This document shows positions 47,581 to 55,609 of a stretch of DNA of 64,000 bases, piece after piece. The position numbers were made by a program, and so were the translations under genes. Under the pieces are notes generated by a model. That model was not told the origin of the DNA, ran no database searches, and worked only from the letters and a program-made list of their open reading frames with translations. The stretch is from Synechococcus sp. BL107 (GTDB lineage Bacteria > Cyanobacteriota > Cyanobacteriia > PCC-6307 > Cyanobiaceae). The stretch's first letter is position 1; each line of letters starts with the position of its first letter. The stretch covers positions 1,616,827 to 1,680,826 of the forward strand of contig NZ_DS022298.1 of assembly GCF_000153805.1 (NCBI RefSeq), in the 5' to 3' direction.

Positions 47581-48414
47581 ATGCGCCTCGCCTTGTTGTC
47601 GCCCGTGCATGGACAGTCGATCGACCATATTGCCCAGCAATTGGACAACTACAAAGCATTTCTTGCACCATTTGCGCTTCGGCATTACTTACATATATCC
47701 CTTGATAGCAGCCCAGACCTAAAATCAAATCTGCTTGAATTTGCCGATCAAAATGGCCATGACATCGTCATTTGCAAAAAATCTCGCTCCACATGGCGCC
47801 CCTGCACATCCAATGCCCTTTGCGAATTAATCAAGACAACTCTTAAAGACAATATTAGACATGACAAAGTTCTGATCCATACAGATACCGATCTTCTATT
47901 CTCCGAAGGCATAAAAACTCACTTACAGCAGCACTCCATTGGCTGCGGAAACAAACCCTTTCGATTCAGCAACCGTGGCTGGAAATGGTGCTCAAAGGCG
48001 AAAGCTGATCCTAGAATTGATCGCCTAATTTTAGAAATGTTAGATGGAGATCCTGCCTCTTTGAGGGTTGGGCGTGTCTGTGGGAGCTTCATGCCATGGG
48101 ATTTATTCAAATCTTTCGGCGTGATGTACAACTATTACTTTAACGATACTTTTTTTGATAAGAACCAAAACGCATTTTGGCCAATTACAGAGATTGCTAT
48201 CCCAACAATTTTACAACTCCTAGCGGGCCAAGGGCGTGAATTTGAACTACCTTTAATTCGTAATCCAAAAGAAAAGATAGACCGCAAAACGATCTCTCAA
48301 CATCTATGGTTTGGAGATTATTTTGGACTCAAAAAGATCGGTCGCGATCCAAACAGCAAGGCTTTCCGTTATTTAAAGCGCTTACAAGCTAAAGCAACAG
48401 GAGAGTGTTTTTAA
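47581..48414 (+). CDS. Glycosyltransferase-like protein, probably acquired (277 aa)
   Basis: The gene is visibly more AT-rich than both flanks. The protein begins LALLSPVHGQSIDHIAQQL, has a DxD-like metal motif in LIHTDTDLLFSEG near residue 100, and conserved-looking aromatic stretches (FRFSNRGWKWCSKA, SFMPWDLF, FWPITEIAIPTILQLL). This resembles bacterial core-2/I-branching-like or GT-A transferases of surface-polysaccharide clusters, but no family can be fixed. It starts after a 63-base AT-rich gap and is followed two bases later by an oxygenase gene. Confidence 0.6.
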   Translation: MRLALLSPVHGQSIDHIAQQLDNYKAFLAPFALRHYLHISLDSSPDLKSNLLEFADQNGHDIVICKKSRSTWRPCTSNALCELIKTTLKDNIRHDKVLIHTDTDLLFSEGIKTHLQQHSIGCGNKPFRFSNRGWKWCSKAKADPRIDRLILEMLDGDPASLRVGRVCGSFMPWDLFKSFGVMYNYYFNDTFFDKNQNAFWPITEIAIPTILQLLAGQGREFELPLIRNPKEKIDRKTISQHLWFGDYFGLKKIGRDPNSKAFRYLKRLQAKATGECF

Positions 48415-48416
48415 CG

Positions 48417-49016
48417 ATGTTGCAGGTGATCGACAATTGGCTGCCGACCACTCTGGTGCAGTCACTTCAACAGCTATGTGACGCTCATGGAGCACTGAGG
48501 CAGAACCAACTCGAAAACCAGCTGTTCAGCTGGAGACCCGACCACGGCACCCCCCGATCCGCCCACGCGCCAGAGCAGCAAGCCGTGATGGAGCACTATC
48601 TCAGCGAATTTTTGCGCCCTCTCCTCGCCCCGTGGAGCCCCACCGCGACTGGCGTGGAATGGTGGTGCAACACCAACAATGACCTCGACTGGCACATCGA
48701 TAAAGATGAGGCCGAATACAGGCGCAGTGGTCAATACGCGCTGCCTCTCCTCTCCACCGTGTTTTACCCCCACGTGAGCTGCGCAGGTGGTGAACTTCTT
48801 GTCGCCGACAATCCACCGGTGAAGGAAGGCCAAACCGCCCCGCCACCACGGTTCCGATCTGTGATTTCGATCCCTCCGGTGGTGAATCGCTTGGTGGCGT
48901 TTTCCCCCGGAATCGTGCACCGAATCAACCCATTCGAAGGTGAGCGCTATTCCATTGCCGTCAACATCTGGCAGAGCGAACCCCTCACCACGCAGGAGTC
49001 AGCGCCACCGGCTTGA
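48417..49016 (+). CDS. 2OG-Fe(II) oxygenase superfamily protein
   Basis: This dioxygenase-like protein of about 199 residues has the iron-binding HxD in LDWHIDKDE and the distal His in PGIVHRINPFEGERYS, with Arg for 2-oxoglutarate. Relatives include prolyl hydroxylase-like and small-molecule oxygenases; the substrate is unknown. The ATG at 48417 is used in preference to a GTG at 48405 inside the previous gene. Its base composition is like the core genome, unlike its upstream neighbour. The end overlaps the opposite-strand gene. Confidence 0.83.
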   Translation: MLQVIDNWLPTTLVQSLQQLCDAHGALRQNQLENQLFSWRPDHGTPRSAHAPEQQAVMEHYLSEFLRPLLAPWSPTATGVEWWCNTNNDLDWHIDKDEAEYRRSGQYALPLLSTVFYPHVSCAGGELLVADNPPVKEGQTAPPPRFRSVISIPPVVNRLVAFSPGIVHRINPFEGERYSIAVNIWQSEPLTTQESAPPA

Positions 49017-49410
49017 ACTTCTCCACGGCCATCGTCCAAGCACGTGACGACATGGCCTGCAGAGCCATCTTCAACTCCTCCGTATCACCCGTTCTCAGCC
49101 AAGCCGCCTTGGCCGCCGGCAAATCTTCCGGCAATCGCTCGATCGGCAGCTCTACCAGCAGGAGGCTGTGCAACCCAGCAGCCCGCTGCAAGGCACCCTC
49201 GTCACTGCGCTGCCACACCCGAAGTAACAGCTCAAGCACCAACGCATGGCCTAGCACCTGCGGCACCTCACCTTCAGGCACCACCTCCGCCTGCGACCGC
49301 CCCGCCAAGGGCAACGCCCGTCGCCCTTGCTGATCAAACAACGCCAACGCAATTAAATACGGGGTATCAGCCACCGCAAACCACACAAGAACCCCCATCC
49401 TCACCGGCAC
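48985..49410 (-). CDS. Hypothetical protein (141 aa), divergent from umuD
   Basis: The first 30 residues look like beta strands (GVLVWFAVADTPYLIALALF), the middle is Leu/Glu/Ala-rich, and the tail is helical and ends WTMAVEKFKPVAL. I do not recognise a family. Its start is only 16 bases from the LexA box that also serves umuD, so it may be SOS-controlled. The 3' end overlaps the oxygenase by 32 bases. Confidence 0.6.
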   Translation of the reverse strand: MPVRMGVLVWFAVADTPYLIALALFDQQGRRALPLAGRSQAEVVPEGEVPQVLGHALVLELLLRVWQRSDEGALQRAAGLHSLLLVELPIERLPEDLPAAKAAWLRTGDTEELKMALQAMSSRAWTMAVEKFKPVALTPAW

Positions 49411-49425
49411 GGGGGCAAAAAAGAA

Positions 49426-49439
49426 AGTACATTTGTACT
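49426..49439. promoter_or_regulatory. LexA (SOS) box, perfect palindrome
   Basis: AGTACATTTGTACT has five-base inverted arms (AGTAC/GTACT) and matches the cyanobacterial LexA consensus of RGTAC-N3-DGTWCB type. It lies 13 bases before the umuD start and 16 bases from the divergent 141-residue gene, so repression could cover both. Confidence 0.85.
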
Positions 49440-49452
49440 ATTCAAGAATTCG

Positions 49453-49896
49453 TTGCTGTTGGCCTTGGACTTCCAGCGCATCCCGCGACCGCTACACGCC
49501 AGCCGGACGCAGCAGATCCTCCCTTTGGTGAGCGAGCGCGTTCCAGCCGGGTTCCCATCCCCGGCCGACGATTACGTGGAGATGGGCATTGACCTCAATG
49601 AACAATTAATCCGCCATCCCGGCAGCACCTTTTTCTTGAAGGTGAGCGGCGAATCGATGACGGAAGCCGGCATCCATGACGGCGACTTGCTGGTCGTCGA
49701 CCGCAGCCTCGACCCACGGCCCGGACGCGTCGTCGTGGCCGTGCTGGACGGGGCCTTCACGCTGAAACGCTTGGCCCGTCATCACGGGCGTCTCCGACTG
49801 GAAGCAGCCCATCCGGACTACCCCCCCTTGGAACTCCAACACTGCAGCGATGTGCAGATCTGGGGCATCGCCATTTATGTCATCCACCCACTCTGA
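49453..49896 (+). CDS. umuD: SOS mutagenesis protein UmuD (S24 peptidase)
   Basis: UmuD is cleaved during the SOS response and the shortened form partners UmuC for translesion synthesis. The Ser-Lys dyad is present in KVSGESMTEAGI and FTLKRLAR. The likely self-cleavage site is near PAGFPSPADDY, where the Ala-Gly pair replaces the usual Cys-Gly. The 147 residues are normal. The start is a TTG just behind the LexA box, so initiation is probably weak. Confidence 0.92.
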   Translation: MLLALDFQRIPRPLHASRTQQILPLVSERVPAGFPSPADDYVEMGIDLNEQLIRHPGSTFFLKVSGESMTEAGIHDGDLLVVDRSLDPRPGRVVVAVLDGAFTLKRLARHHGRLRLEAAHPDYPPLELQHCSDVQIWGIAIYVIHPL

Positions 49897-49901
49897 GTGA
49901 C

Positions 49902-51176
49902 ATGGCTCAGGTCACCGCCCTCATTGACGGGAACAATTTCTATGCATCCTGCGAACAGAGCCTGGACCCAGCCCTGGTTGGTCGGCCGGTGGTGGTGCTC
50001 TCCAATAACGACGGTTGCATCGTGGCTCGAAGTGCCGAAGCGCGGGCGCTTGGCATCCGCATGGGGACGCCGTACTTCAAGGCGCGCCGGGAGCTTGAAC
50101 GCCAAAACGTTGTGGTGCGCAGCTCGAACTATGCCCTCTACGCCGATATGAGCCAACGGATGATGAGCCTGCTTGAGGCCCATTGCGACGACGTTGAGAT
50201 CTATTCCATCGATGAAGCCTTTGGACGACTAAGGCGGCCCAACAATGGGGCCCTGATTCCCTGGGCGCGCCAACTTCGCGCACGGGTACGCCAAAATCTG
50301 GGACTGCCCATTGCGATCGGATTGGGCGCGAGCAAAAGTCAAGCCAAACTGGCGAACCGGCTGGCAAAAGCGGTCCCTAATCATGCGGGGGTCTTCGATT
50401 TCGGGACTTGCCACAACCCAGATCAATGGCTGGAAACGATTGCGATCGAAGACGTTTGGGGGATCGGCCGGCAATTGGCGGCGTGGTGTCAGCGGAGAGG
50501 CATCAGCAACGCACGCCAACTGAGGGATATGCCCCAAGGAGAGCTCAAAGCGAAATGTGGCGTGGTGGGGTTACGACTCCAATGGGAACTGCGGGGATAT
50601 GCCTGCCTGCCCATGGATTTGGCACCCGCAGCCAAACAAGAAACATGTGTGAGCCGTAGCTTCAGCCAACCGGTAACCACCCGCGAAGAGCTGCGCCAGT
50701 CGATCGCGACCTATGTGGTGCGCGCAGCCGAAAAATTGCGTAAGCAACAGCAACGCACCTCGGCCTTCACGATCTACACCCGCACCAGTCCCTTCAAGCC
50801 CAACTTTTACAGCCGTGCTGCCAGCCGCCAATTGGATCTACCCAGCAACGACACTGCTGTTCTGCTCCAAGCGGCGCTGCCCCTGGTCGATCACATCTTT
50901 CGCCCGCACCGCCCCCTCGCGAAAGCGGGGGTCTTGATGCAACACCTCCAGAGCATCGACACCCTTCAATCCCACTTGTTGGTACCGATGAGTGCCGAGC
51001 AACAAGACAAACGGGAGAGCCTGATGCAAACCATCGACCAGCTCAACCGACGCTATGGGCGAGGCTCCGTGCACTGGGCGGCCTGTGGACTGGAACCCGG
51101 ATGGGCCATGCGTCGCGACCAATTGAGTCGTGCCGCGACCACCCGTTTAAGGGATATTCCCGTGGTCCAGGCTTAA
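49902..51176 (+). CDS. umuC: Error-prone DNA polymerase V catalytic subunit UmuC
   Basis: This Y-family polymerase bypasses lesions together with UmuD'. Catalytic residues are visible in ALIDGNNFYASCE and in IYSIDEAF; the thumb and little-finger domains follow, with the UmuC-type C-terminal extension (DUF4113-like, RRYGRGSVHWAACG). The 424 residues are the usual length. It follows umuD by five bases under one SOS promoter. The end overlaps a convergent small gene by four bases. Confidence 0.95.
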   Translation: MAQVTALIDGNNFYASCEQSLDPALVGRPVVVLSNNDGCIVARSAEARALGIRMGTPYFKARRELERQNVVVRSSNYALYADMSQRMMSLLEAHCDDVEIYSIDEAFGRLRRPNNGALIPWARQLRARVRQNLGLPIAIGLGASKSQAKLANRLAKAVPNHAGVFDFGTCHNPDQWLETIAIEDVWGIGRQLAAWCQRRGISNARQLRDMPQGELKAKCGVVGLRLQWELRGYACLPMDLAPAAKQETCVSRSFSQPVTTREELRQSIATYVVRAAEKLRKQQQRTSAFTIYTRTSPFKPNFYSRAASRQLDLPSNDTAVLLQAALPLVDHIFRPHRPLAKAGVLMQHLQSIDTLQSHLLVPMSAEQQDKRESLMQTIDQLNRRYGRGSVHWAACGLEPGWAMRRDQLSRAATTRLRDIPVVQA

Positions 51177-51469
51177 GCATGTTGCAACAGCTGGATCGCC
51201 TGATCCTGCGTACTCAGCAGGAGCACCATCCGCTCGCCATGGGCGTTTAAGCCGGTTTGCTCACGGACTAAATCGGTACTCGCCAAAGCCAAACCACAGG
51301 TCTCGGTGACGAGTACAGGCAAGGTGCTGCCATGCCCACGCATCCGTTGTAAATCCAACGCCTGAAGGACAGCGCGCTGGGCCCGCTCCATGCCGAGCCG
51401 CTCCACAAAAGCTGGCCAAAGATCATTGACTGGCGATAACGCAGCGAAGTCGAGCGATGAATCAGCCAT
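51173..51469 (-). CDS. Hypothetical protein (98 aa) convergent with umuC
   Basis: A helical, Leu-rich soluble protein: FVERLGMERAQRAVLQALDLQ, then GLALASTDLVREQTG and a final LLSTQDQAIQLLQHA. No known family or catalytic motif is visible. It ends within umuC by four bases, with normal core-genome composition, and appears monocistronic. Confidence 0.58.
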   Translation of the reverse strand: MADSSLDFAALSPVNDLWPAFVERLGMERAQRAVLQALDLQRMRGHGSTLPVLVTETCGLALASTDLVREQTGLNAHGERMVLLLSTQDQAIQLLQHA

Positions 51470-51592
51470 TCGCGATCGTGGAGATCAACACAATTGTGCC
51501 GAGGCAGAGGGTCGGTGTATCCCCAAAAAACATTGGAGAAGAAGCAAAACCCCGAAAGAAGCGATTGAAATTCTCACGGAGAACAAATCGTT

Positions 51593-51844
51593 TTAGAGAT
51601 CAGACAAGGCATCAATAATCATTTGAGCCTGAACAGAAATGGTTTCCAACGCATCCTTGTTATCGAGATAGGCATCAAACGAGGCAAAGCGTTCCACATG
51701 GGGCGAGGCACCGTCAGCAGCACAGGCCGCAACCCAATCTCCATCGTCAGGCTTCACCGCAACAAACGATTGAAGTGCTTCCTCGAGGTCACCACCATCA
51801 CCAATGCCTTCACCCTGCCAAATCGCTTCAAAGAATTCAGACAT
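51593..51844 (-). CDS. Small acidic hypothetical protein (83 aa)
   Basis: The ATG at 51844 (MSEFFEAIWQGEGIGDGG) opens an acidic protein with two short aromatic patches (DGDWVAACAADG, FASFDAYLDNKDALET). It is soluble and looks folded. I know no family, although similar short acidic proteins are common in marine picocyanobacteria. It lies at the edge of a long gap and may be an isolated gene. Confidence 0.5.
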   Translation of the reverse strand: MSEFFEAIWQGEGIGDGGDLEEALQSFVAVKPDDGDWVAACAADGASPHVERFASFDAYLDNKDALETISVQAQMIIDALSDL

Positions 51845-51850
51845 CTTCAA

Positions 51851-52783
51851 AACACAAAACGATCATTGCTTGGAGTGCTTTCAGCTGATGCAAGCGTATT
51901 TTACAGGAGAAAAAGAAAGAGAACAATAAATAAGGTTCCCATAAGAATAAATCTATCCTTGCCATCATTGATGTCATTCATGTTTCACTTTAAATAGGTC
52001 ATTTAACCGTAGCTCATAAAGCCTCCAATCGTGAGAATAATTGAACCATCAATAATTTAAAAGACGCGATCGCAGGGCGATTTAAAAAATAATTTGCACA
52101 GATTTAAGGACTATTCTTCTAGAAGGATGAATTGGGTTATCCCAATCATGCCTGGCCCAGAATCGAGATCAACGAGCCAAGGACGAAATCGCACTTCGTC
52201 TCTATGATGTTGAGGTGAAAGGGAGACCAATCAGGCGTGGTTGCTTGTATTGGTGGGTTGGGTCACGCCTACTGCCTCTTTCACAACACATTTGACTGAC
52301 GCAAAGACGGCTTCGTCCGAGCAATGGAAGCGGACCGAAAGCACGAGGCGGGCGATCAAGCATGAGCGATCATTGTTCAACGATGACAACCACTCTTAGT
52401 CTTGATTGAGTGATGGAGAGGGAGTCATGAATGTTGCTCTCAATTCATCAACCTCTATCTTTACCTGGCTTGTCGCACCGAAGACTACTTCGATTGACCA
52501 AAAAACCGACTCCCATCACGAGTCTTAGGCCCACACTTAAAAAATTTAACCCGAAAGCATTTTTTAACCCCTAAATCTCAGATACAGCAATCACATTTCA
52601 GATCAGATCAAATCAAATCAAACAAATTTGAACCGCGCGATAACCAGTCTGCTCAGCTTCGAGAACTGTCATTAAGCCTTAATATCTCACACTAGTAGTA
52701 ATTAAAAATATGATTGACCATCTCAACGACTTAACAAGATCATTGGCCAGCATCATTATTGAAAAAAGATTAAACCAAGATCC
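51851..52783. other. Long intergenic region (about 930 bases) with stem-loops
   Basis: I see no convincing long frame. Two adjacent stem-loops stand out at 52182-52288. A 33-codon frame at 52427-52528 has a good purine-rich site before its ATG (GGAGAGGGAG) but a polar, unremarkable product. Near 52596-52625 there is a run of five-base near-repeats (ATCAG/ATCAA). The right half is AT-rich. A metal-transporter permease, expected beside the ATPase to the right, is not here. Confidence 0.7.
52182..52288. ncRNA. Candidate structured RNA or regulatory element
   Basis: The first hairpin is GACGAA/TTCGTC with a seven-base loop (52182-52200). The second is compound: outer arms TGTTG...TGAAAG against CTTTCA...CAACA (52208-52221 with 52278-52288) around an inner perfect seven-base stem AGGCGTG/CACGCCT (52233-52239 with 52264-52270). 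Nested pairing at this scale in a non-coding gap is unusual. No clear terminator follows, so the strand and ends are not known. Confidence 0.35.
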
Positions 52784-53554
52784 TTAATTAATTGGCTCAA
52801 CAGAATCGCCTGAAGAGCTGCGACCTGTTAATAGATTAGGAGGAAACCCGCCAAAAGTCATAGCAAGATTCTCAGGCGTAAAGACTTCAGACGTCTCACC
52901 ATAAGCGAGCACAGTTTTGTTAATTAAGACAACTGAATCACAGAAATCACGCACATGACTGAGGTCGTGGGTGGAAATCAAAATCGTACGACCTTCTTCA
53001 CGAAACTGAATAAATAACTGGGCCATTAATTTCTCAGTTCTTACATCTACTCCATTAAAAGGCTCATCCAATAAAAGAACATCTGCTCTTTGCGCAATAG
53101 CACGAGCCAAAAACGCACGCTTGCGTTGACCACCGGAAAGGGTACCGATCGGTCGGTTGCGCAGCTCCAACAACTCAACTCGTTCCAGGGCATGTCGAAC
53201 GGCTACGCGATCGGAACCGCGTGGAATCCTGAGGAAGTTCATCGCGCCATAGCGACCCATCATCACCACATCCCAAACCGAGACAGGAAACTGACAATCG
53301 ATTCCCTCACTCTGCGGGACGTAGGCAACGGCTTGCTCACGCTGGGCCTCTTTGACACTGCGGCCATTGATGCGAATCAAGCCTCGAGAAGGTCGGACGA
53401 AGCCTGTTAGAGCCTTAAACAAGGTGGACTTGCCAGCCCCATTCATCCCGACAAGACCACAAATACAACCAGCAGGCAAATGGAGACTGGCGTCATAGAG
53501 CGCCACCGTGCCGTTGTAGTCAACACAGAGTTGATCGGCGTCGATGCGCATCAA
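52784..53554 (-). CDS. Metal (Mn/Zn-type) ABC transporter ATP-binding protein
   Basis: This is the ATPase of a cluster-9 metal importer. It has GMNGAGKSTLF (Walker A), LSGGQRKRAFLARAIAQ (signature) and LLLDEPFNGVD (Walker B), with the H-loop in ISTHDLSHV. The 256 residues are close to MntA/ZnuC. Its start overlaps the stop of the substrate-binding lipoprotein gene (four bases). The membrane subunit normally present downstream is absent; the next 900 bases have no gene. Confidence 0.92.
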   Translation of the reverse strand: MMRIDADQLCVDYNGTVALYDASLHLPAGCICGLVGMNGAGKSTLFKALTGFVRPSRGLIRINGRSVKEAQREQAVAYVPQSEGIDCQFPVSVWDVVMMGRYGAMNFLRIPRGSDRVAVRHALERVELLELRNRPIGTLSGGQRKRAFLARAIAQRADVLLLDEPFNGVDVRTEKLMAQLFIQFREEGRTILISTHDLSHVRDFCDSVVLINKTVLAYGETSEVFTPENLAMTFGGFPPNLLTGRSSSGDSVEPIN

Positions 53555-54483
53555 CCGTCTCCCCCCCTGTCTGTTAAACCATCAAGTATCAGTTTCACAT
53601 TGTGACGCTGCAATTCCAAGAGGGTGGGCGCCGGGCCATCAGGCTTCGAAAGCGAATCCACAAAAAACGTCCCTCCAAACCGAGAGTTAGCTGCGGCAGC
53701 GACTTCTCGTTGAGCCTTATCACTCACAGTGCTTTCGCAGAACACCGCAGGGACTGCACGCTCACGCACGATATTGATCAATCGCGCCATTCGTTTTGGA
53801 GTGATCTCACTTTCGGCATTCACAGGCCAAAGGAAAGCTTCCTCGAGTCCGTAATCCGTCGCGAGATAAGTGAAAGCACCTTCACAGCTCACCAACACCC
53901 GATGTTGCGGTGGGATGGTGGCAAGAACTTCGCGCAATTCACCATCTAAGGCTTGAAGCTTTTTGTTGTAGGCCTCAGCATTATTGGCGTAGTCCTCCGC
54001 ACCATCAGGGTCCAAATTGGTGAAGGCATCCCGAAGACGATCGACATAGTCCATAGCCCGCTTCGGCGACATCCAGGCATGGGGATTGGGTTTTCCGGCG
54101 TAAGCGTCTGCGCGGATGAGAAGTGGCTCCATCCCTTCCGACAAGGTGACGGTGGGGATGTCTCCTGCCGCAGCCGTAAAACGACGGGCCCAAAGCTCGA
54201 GGCCCAACCCATTCTCAACTAAAAGATCTGCACCAACAGACCGCTCAATATCACTGGGCGTGGGCTGATATCCATGAATTTCCGCTCCCTCTTTCACGAT
54301 CGAATGCACCTGAAGGCGATCGCCAGCCACATTGCGCGCCAAATCAGCGAGCACCGTGAATGTGGTGAGAACCCGTGGCCGTGAATCGTCCCGTGACACA
54401 CGGGAACGATCAACACAACCCGCAACGATGACGCCCAGACCCAGCACAACAGCTGCAGCTCTCGAGATCAGACGAATCCCCAT
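53551..54483 (-). CDS. Metal ABC transporter substrate-binding lipoprotein
   Basis: This is a ZnuA/PsaA/MntC-like (cluster 9) protein of about 310 residues. The ATG at 54483 starts a lipoprotein signal ending GLGVIVAGC. Metal ligands are seen in HGYQPTPSDI, NPHAWMSPKRAMDYV, VSCEGAFTYLATDYG and FCESTVSDKAQRE, giving the two-His, acidic-ligand site. There is no long His-rich loop, which argues for manganese over zinc, though weakly. A palindrome lies about 90 bases upstream. Confidence 0.9.
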   Translation of the reverse strand: MGIRLISRAAAVVLGLGVIVAGCVDRSRVSRDDSRPRVLTTFTVLADLARNVAGDRLQVHSIVKEGAEIHGYQPTPSDIERSVGADLLVENGLGLELWARRFTAAAGDIPTVTLSEGMEPLLIRADAYAGKPNPHAWMSPKRAMDYVDRLRDAFTNLDPDGAEDYANNAEAYNKKLQALDGELREVLATIPPQHRVLVSCEGAFTYLATDYGLEEAFLWPVNAESEITPKRMARLINIVRERAVPAVFCESTVSDKAQREVAAAANSRFGGTFFVDSLSKPDGPAPTLLELQRHNVKLILDGLTDRGGDG

Positions 54484-54569
54484 AGACCCACTATGTCTGC
54501 CACATGGATGCAACGGAGGCATCGCAGCCAGGAGCAAAGACTTAGGAACACAATATTTTATCTATACTG

Positions 54570-54583
54570 ACACTATTTAGTGT
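54570..54583. promoter_or_regulatory. Perfect palindrome between metal transporter and nth genes
   Basis: ACACTA and TAGTGT flank TT, with AT-rich DNA on both sides. The position, 87 bases upstream of the metal-binding lipoprotein and 65 before nth, fits an operator for a metal-responsive repressor. It is not a clear match to the Zur or Fur consensus that I know. Confidence 0.4.
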
Positions 54584-54647
54584 TTATATCGTGCCAACAC
54601 TTCACGCCACAAGCTGCCTAAGTTGCCATTTGTGATGCAGGACTGTC

Positions 54648-55301
54648 TTGCGCAAAGCAGAGCGGGCTCAGCTTGTTTTGGAGCGACTTAATCAGCACTA
54701 CCCCGAAACACCCATTCCCCTAGACCACTCCGATCCGTTCACCCTTCTGATCGCAGTTCTCCTGAGTGCTCAATGCACAGACAAAAAGGTGAATGAAGTC
54801 ACACCAGCACTCTTTGCTGCAGGGCCAACACCACAGGCGATGGCATCTCTCGATGAAACAGAGATTTTGAGCTTCATCCGTCAACTCGGCCTGGCAAAGA
54901 CAAAGGCCAAACACGTTCGCCGGCTCTCTGAACTGTTAATCAGCGAGCATGCCGGGGCTGTACCCAACAGCTTCAAGGCCCTCGAAGCACTTCCAGGCGT
55001 GGGGCACAAAACGGCCAGCGTTGTGATGTCCCAGGCCTTTGGCGTCCCTGCCTTTCCCGTCGATACCCACATCCACCGCCTTGCCCAACGCTGGGGCTTG
55101 ACCAATGGTTCATCCGTAGCCACCACAGAACAAGACCTCAAACGACTCTTTCCAAAAAGCCAGTGGAATCGACTTCACCTGCAAATCATTTTTTACGGCA
55201 GGGAGTACTGCTCAGCACGGGGATGTAATGGAACGATCTGCCCTCTCTGCAAAGAACTCTTCCCCAAGCGTCGAAAAGCAGTGATCACGCAGAAGGCGTG
55301 A
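54648..55301 (+). CDS. nth: Endonuclease III
   Basis: Nth is a DNA glycosylase/AP lyase that removes oxidised pyrimidines. The helix-hairpin-helix LPGVGHKTASVVM with the catalytic Lys and the Asp in FPVDTHIHRLA are present. Four C-terminal cysteines lie in YCSARGCNGTICPLC, but the spacing (CX4CX4CX2C) differs from the CX6CX2CX5C cluster of E. coli, so cluster ligation may differ. The 217 residues are normal. The start is TTG. It ends one base before the end of the ferredoxin gene. Confidence 0.92.
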   Translation: MRKAERAQLVLERLNQHYPETPIPLDHSDPFTLLIAVLLSAQCTDKKVNEVTPALFAAGPTPQAMASLDETEILSFIRQLGLAKTKAKHVRRLSELLISEHAGAVPNSFKALEALPGVGHKTASVVMSQAFGVPAFPVDTHIHRLAQRWGLTNGSSVATTEQDLKRLFPKSQWNRLHLQIIFYGREYCSARGCNGTICPLCKELFPKRRKAVITQKA

Positions 55302-55586
55302 TTAGTTGAAGTCGTTTTGGCTATCCGACTGAATGGTGCAATTTGCCGTTGGATAACTCACGCACAACAGGGCATAGCCCTGACCCATCTGATCGTCATC
55401 TAAAAAACTTTGATCGGATTGGTCTACAGACCCCGTGAGAATTTTTCCAGCGCAGGTTGAACAGGCGCCGGCCCGACAGGAGGATGGCAAGTCAACACCC
55501 GCCGCATCAGCGGCATCGAGAATGTAGACGTCGTCTTCGCACTCGAAGCTGCTACCACCTTCGATGCTGATCGTGTAAGAGGCCAT
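55302..55586 (-). CDS. Plant-type [2Fe-2S] ferredoxin
   Basis: This is a 94-residue soluble electron carrier, reduced by photosystem I and used by enzymes such as sulfite reductase, PcyA and nitrate assimilation. The cluster ligands are in [12 protein letters not shown] (CX4CX2C) and a fourth Cys in ALLCVSYPT. The ATG at 55586 gives [11 protein letters not shown]; the frame extends upstream but that part is not ferredoxin-like. It is probably cotranscribed behind the kinase-like gene, 23 bases upstream. Confidence 0.93.
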   Translation of the reverse strand: MASYTISIEGGSSFECEDDVYILDAADAAGVDLPSSCRAGACSTCAGKILTGSVDQSDQSFLDDDQMGQGYALLCVSYPTANCTIQSDSQNDFN

Positions 55587-55609
55587 AATCAAAACCACCT
55601 GACCCGTTG

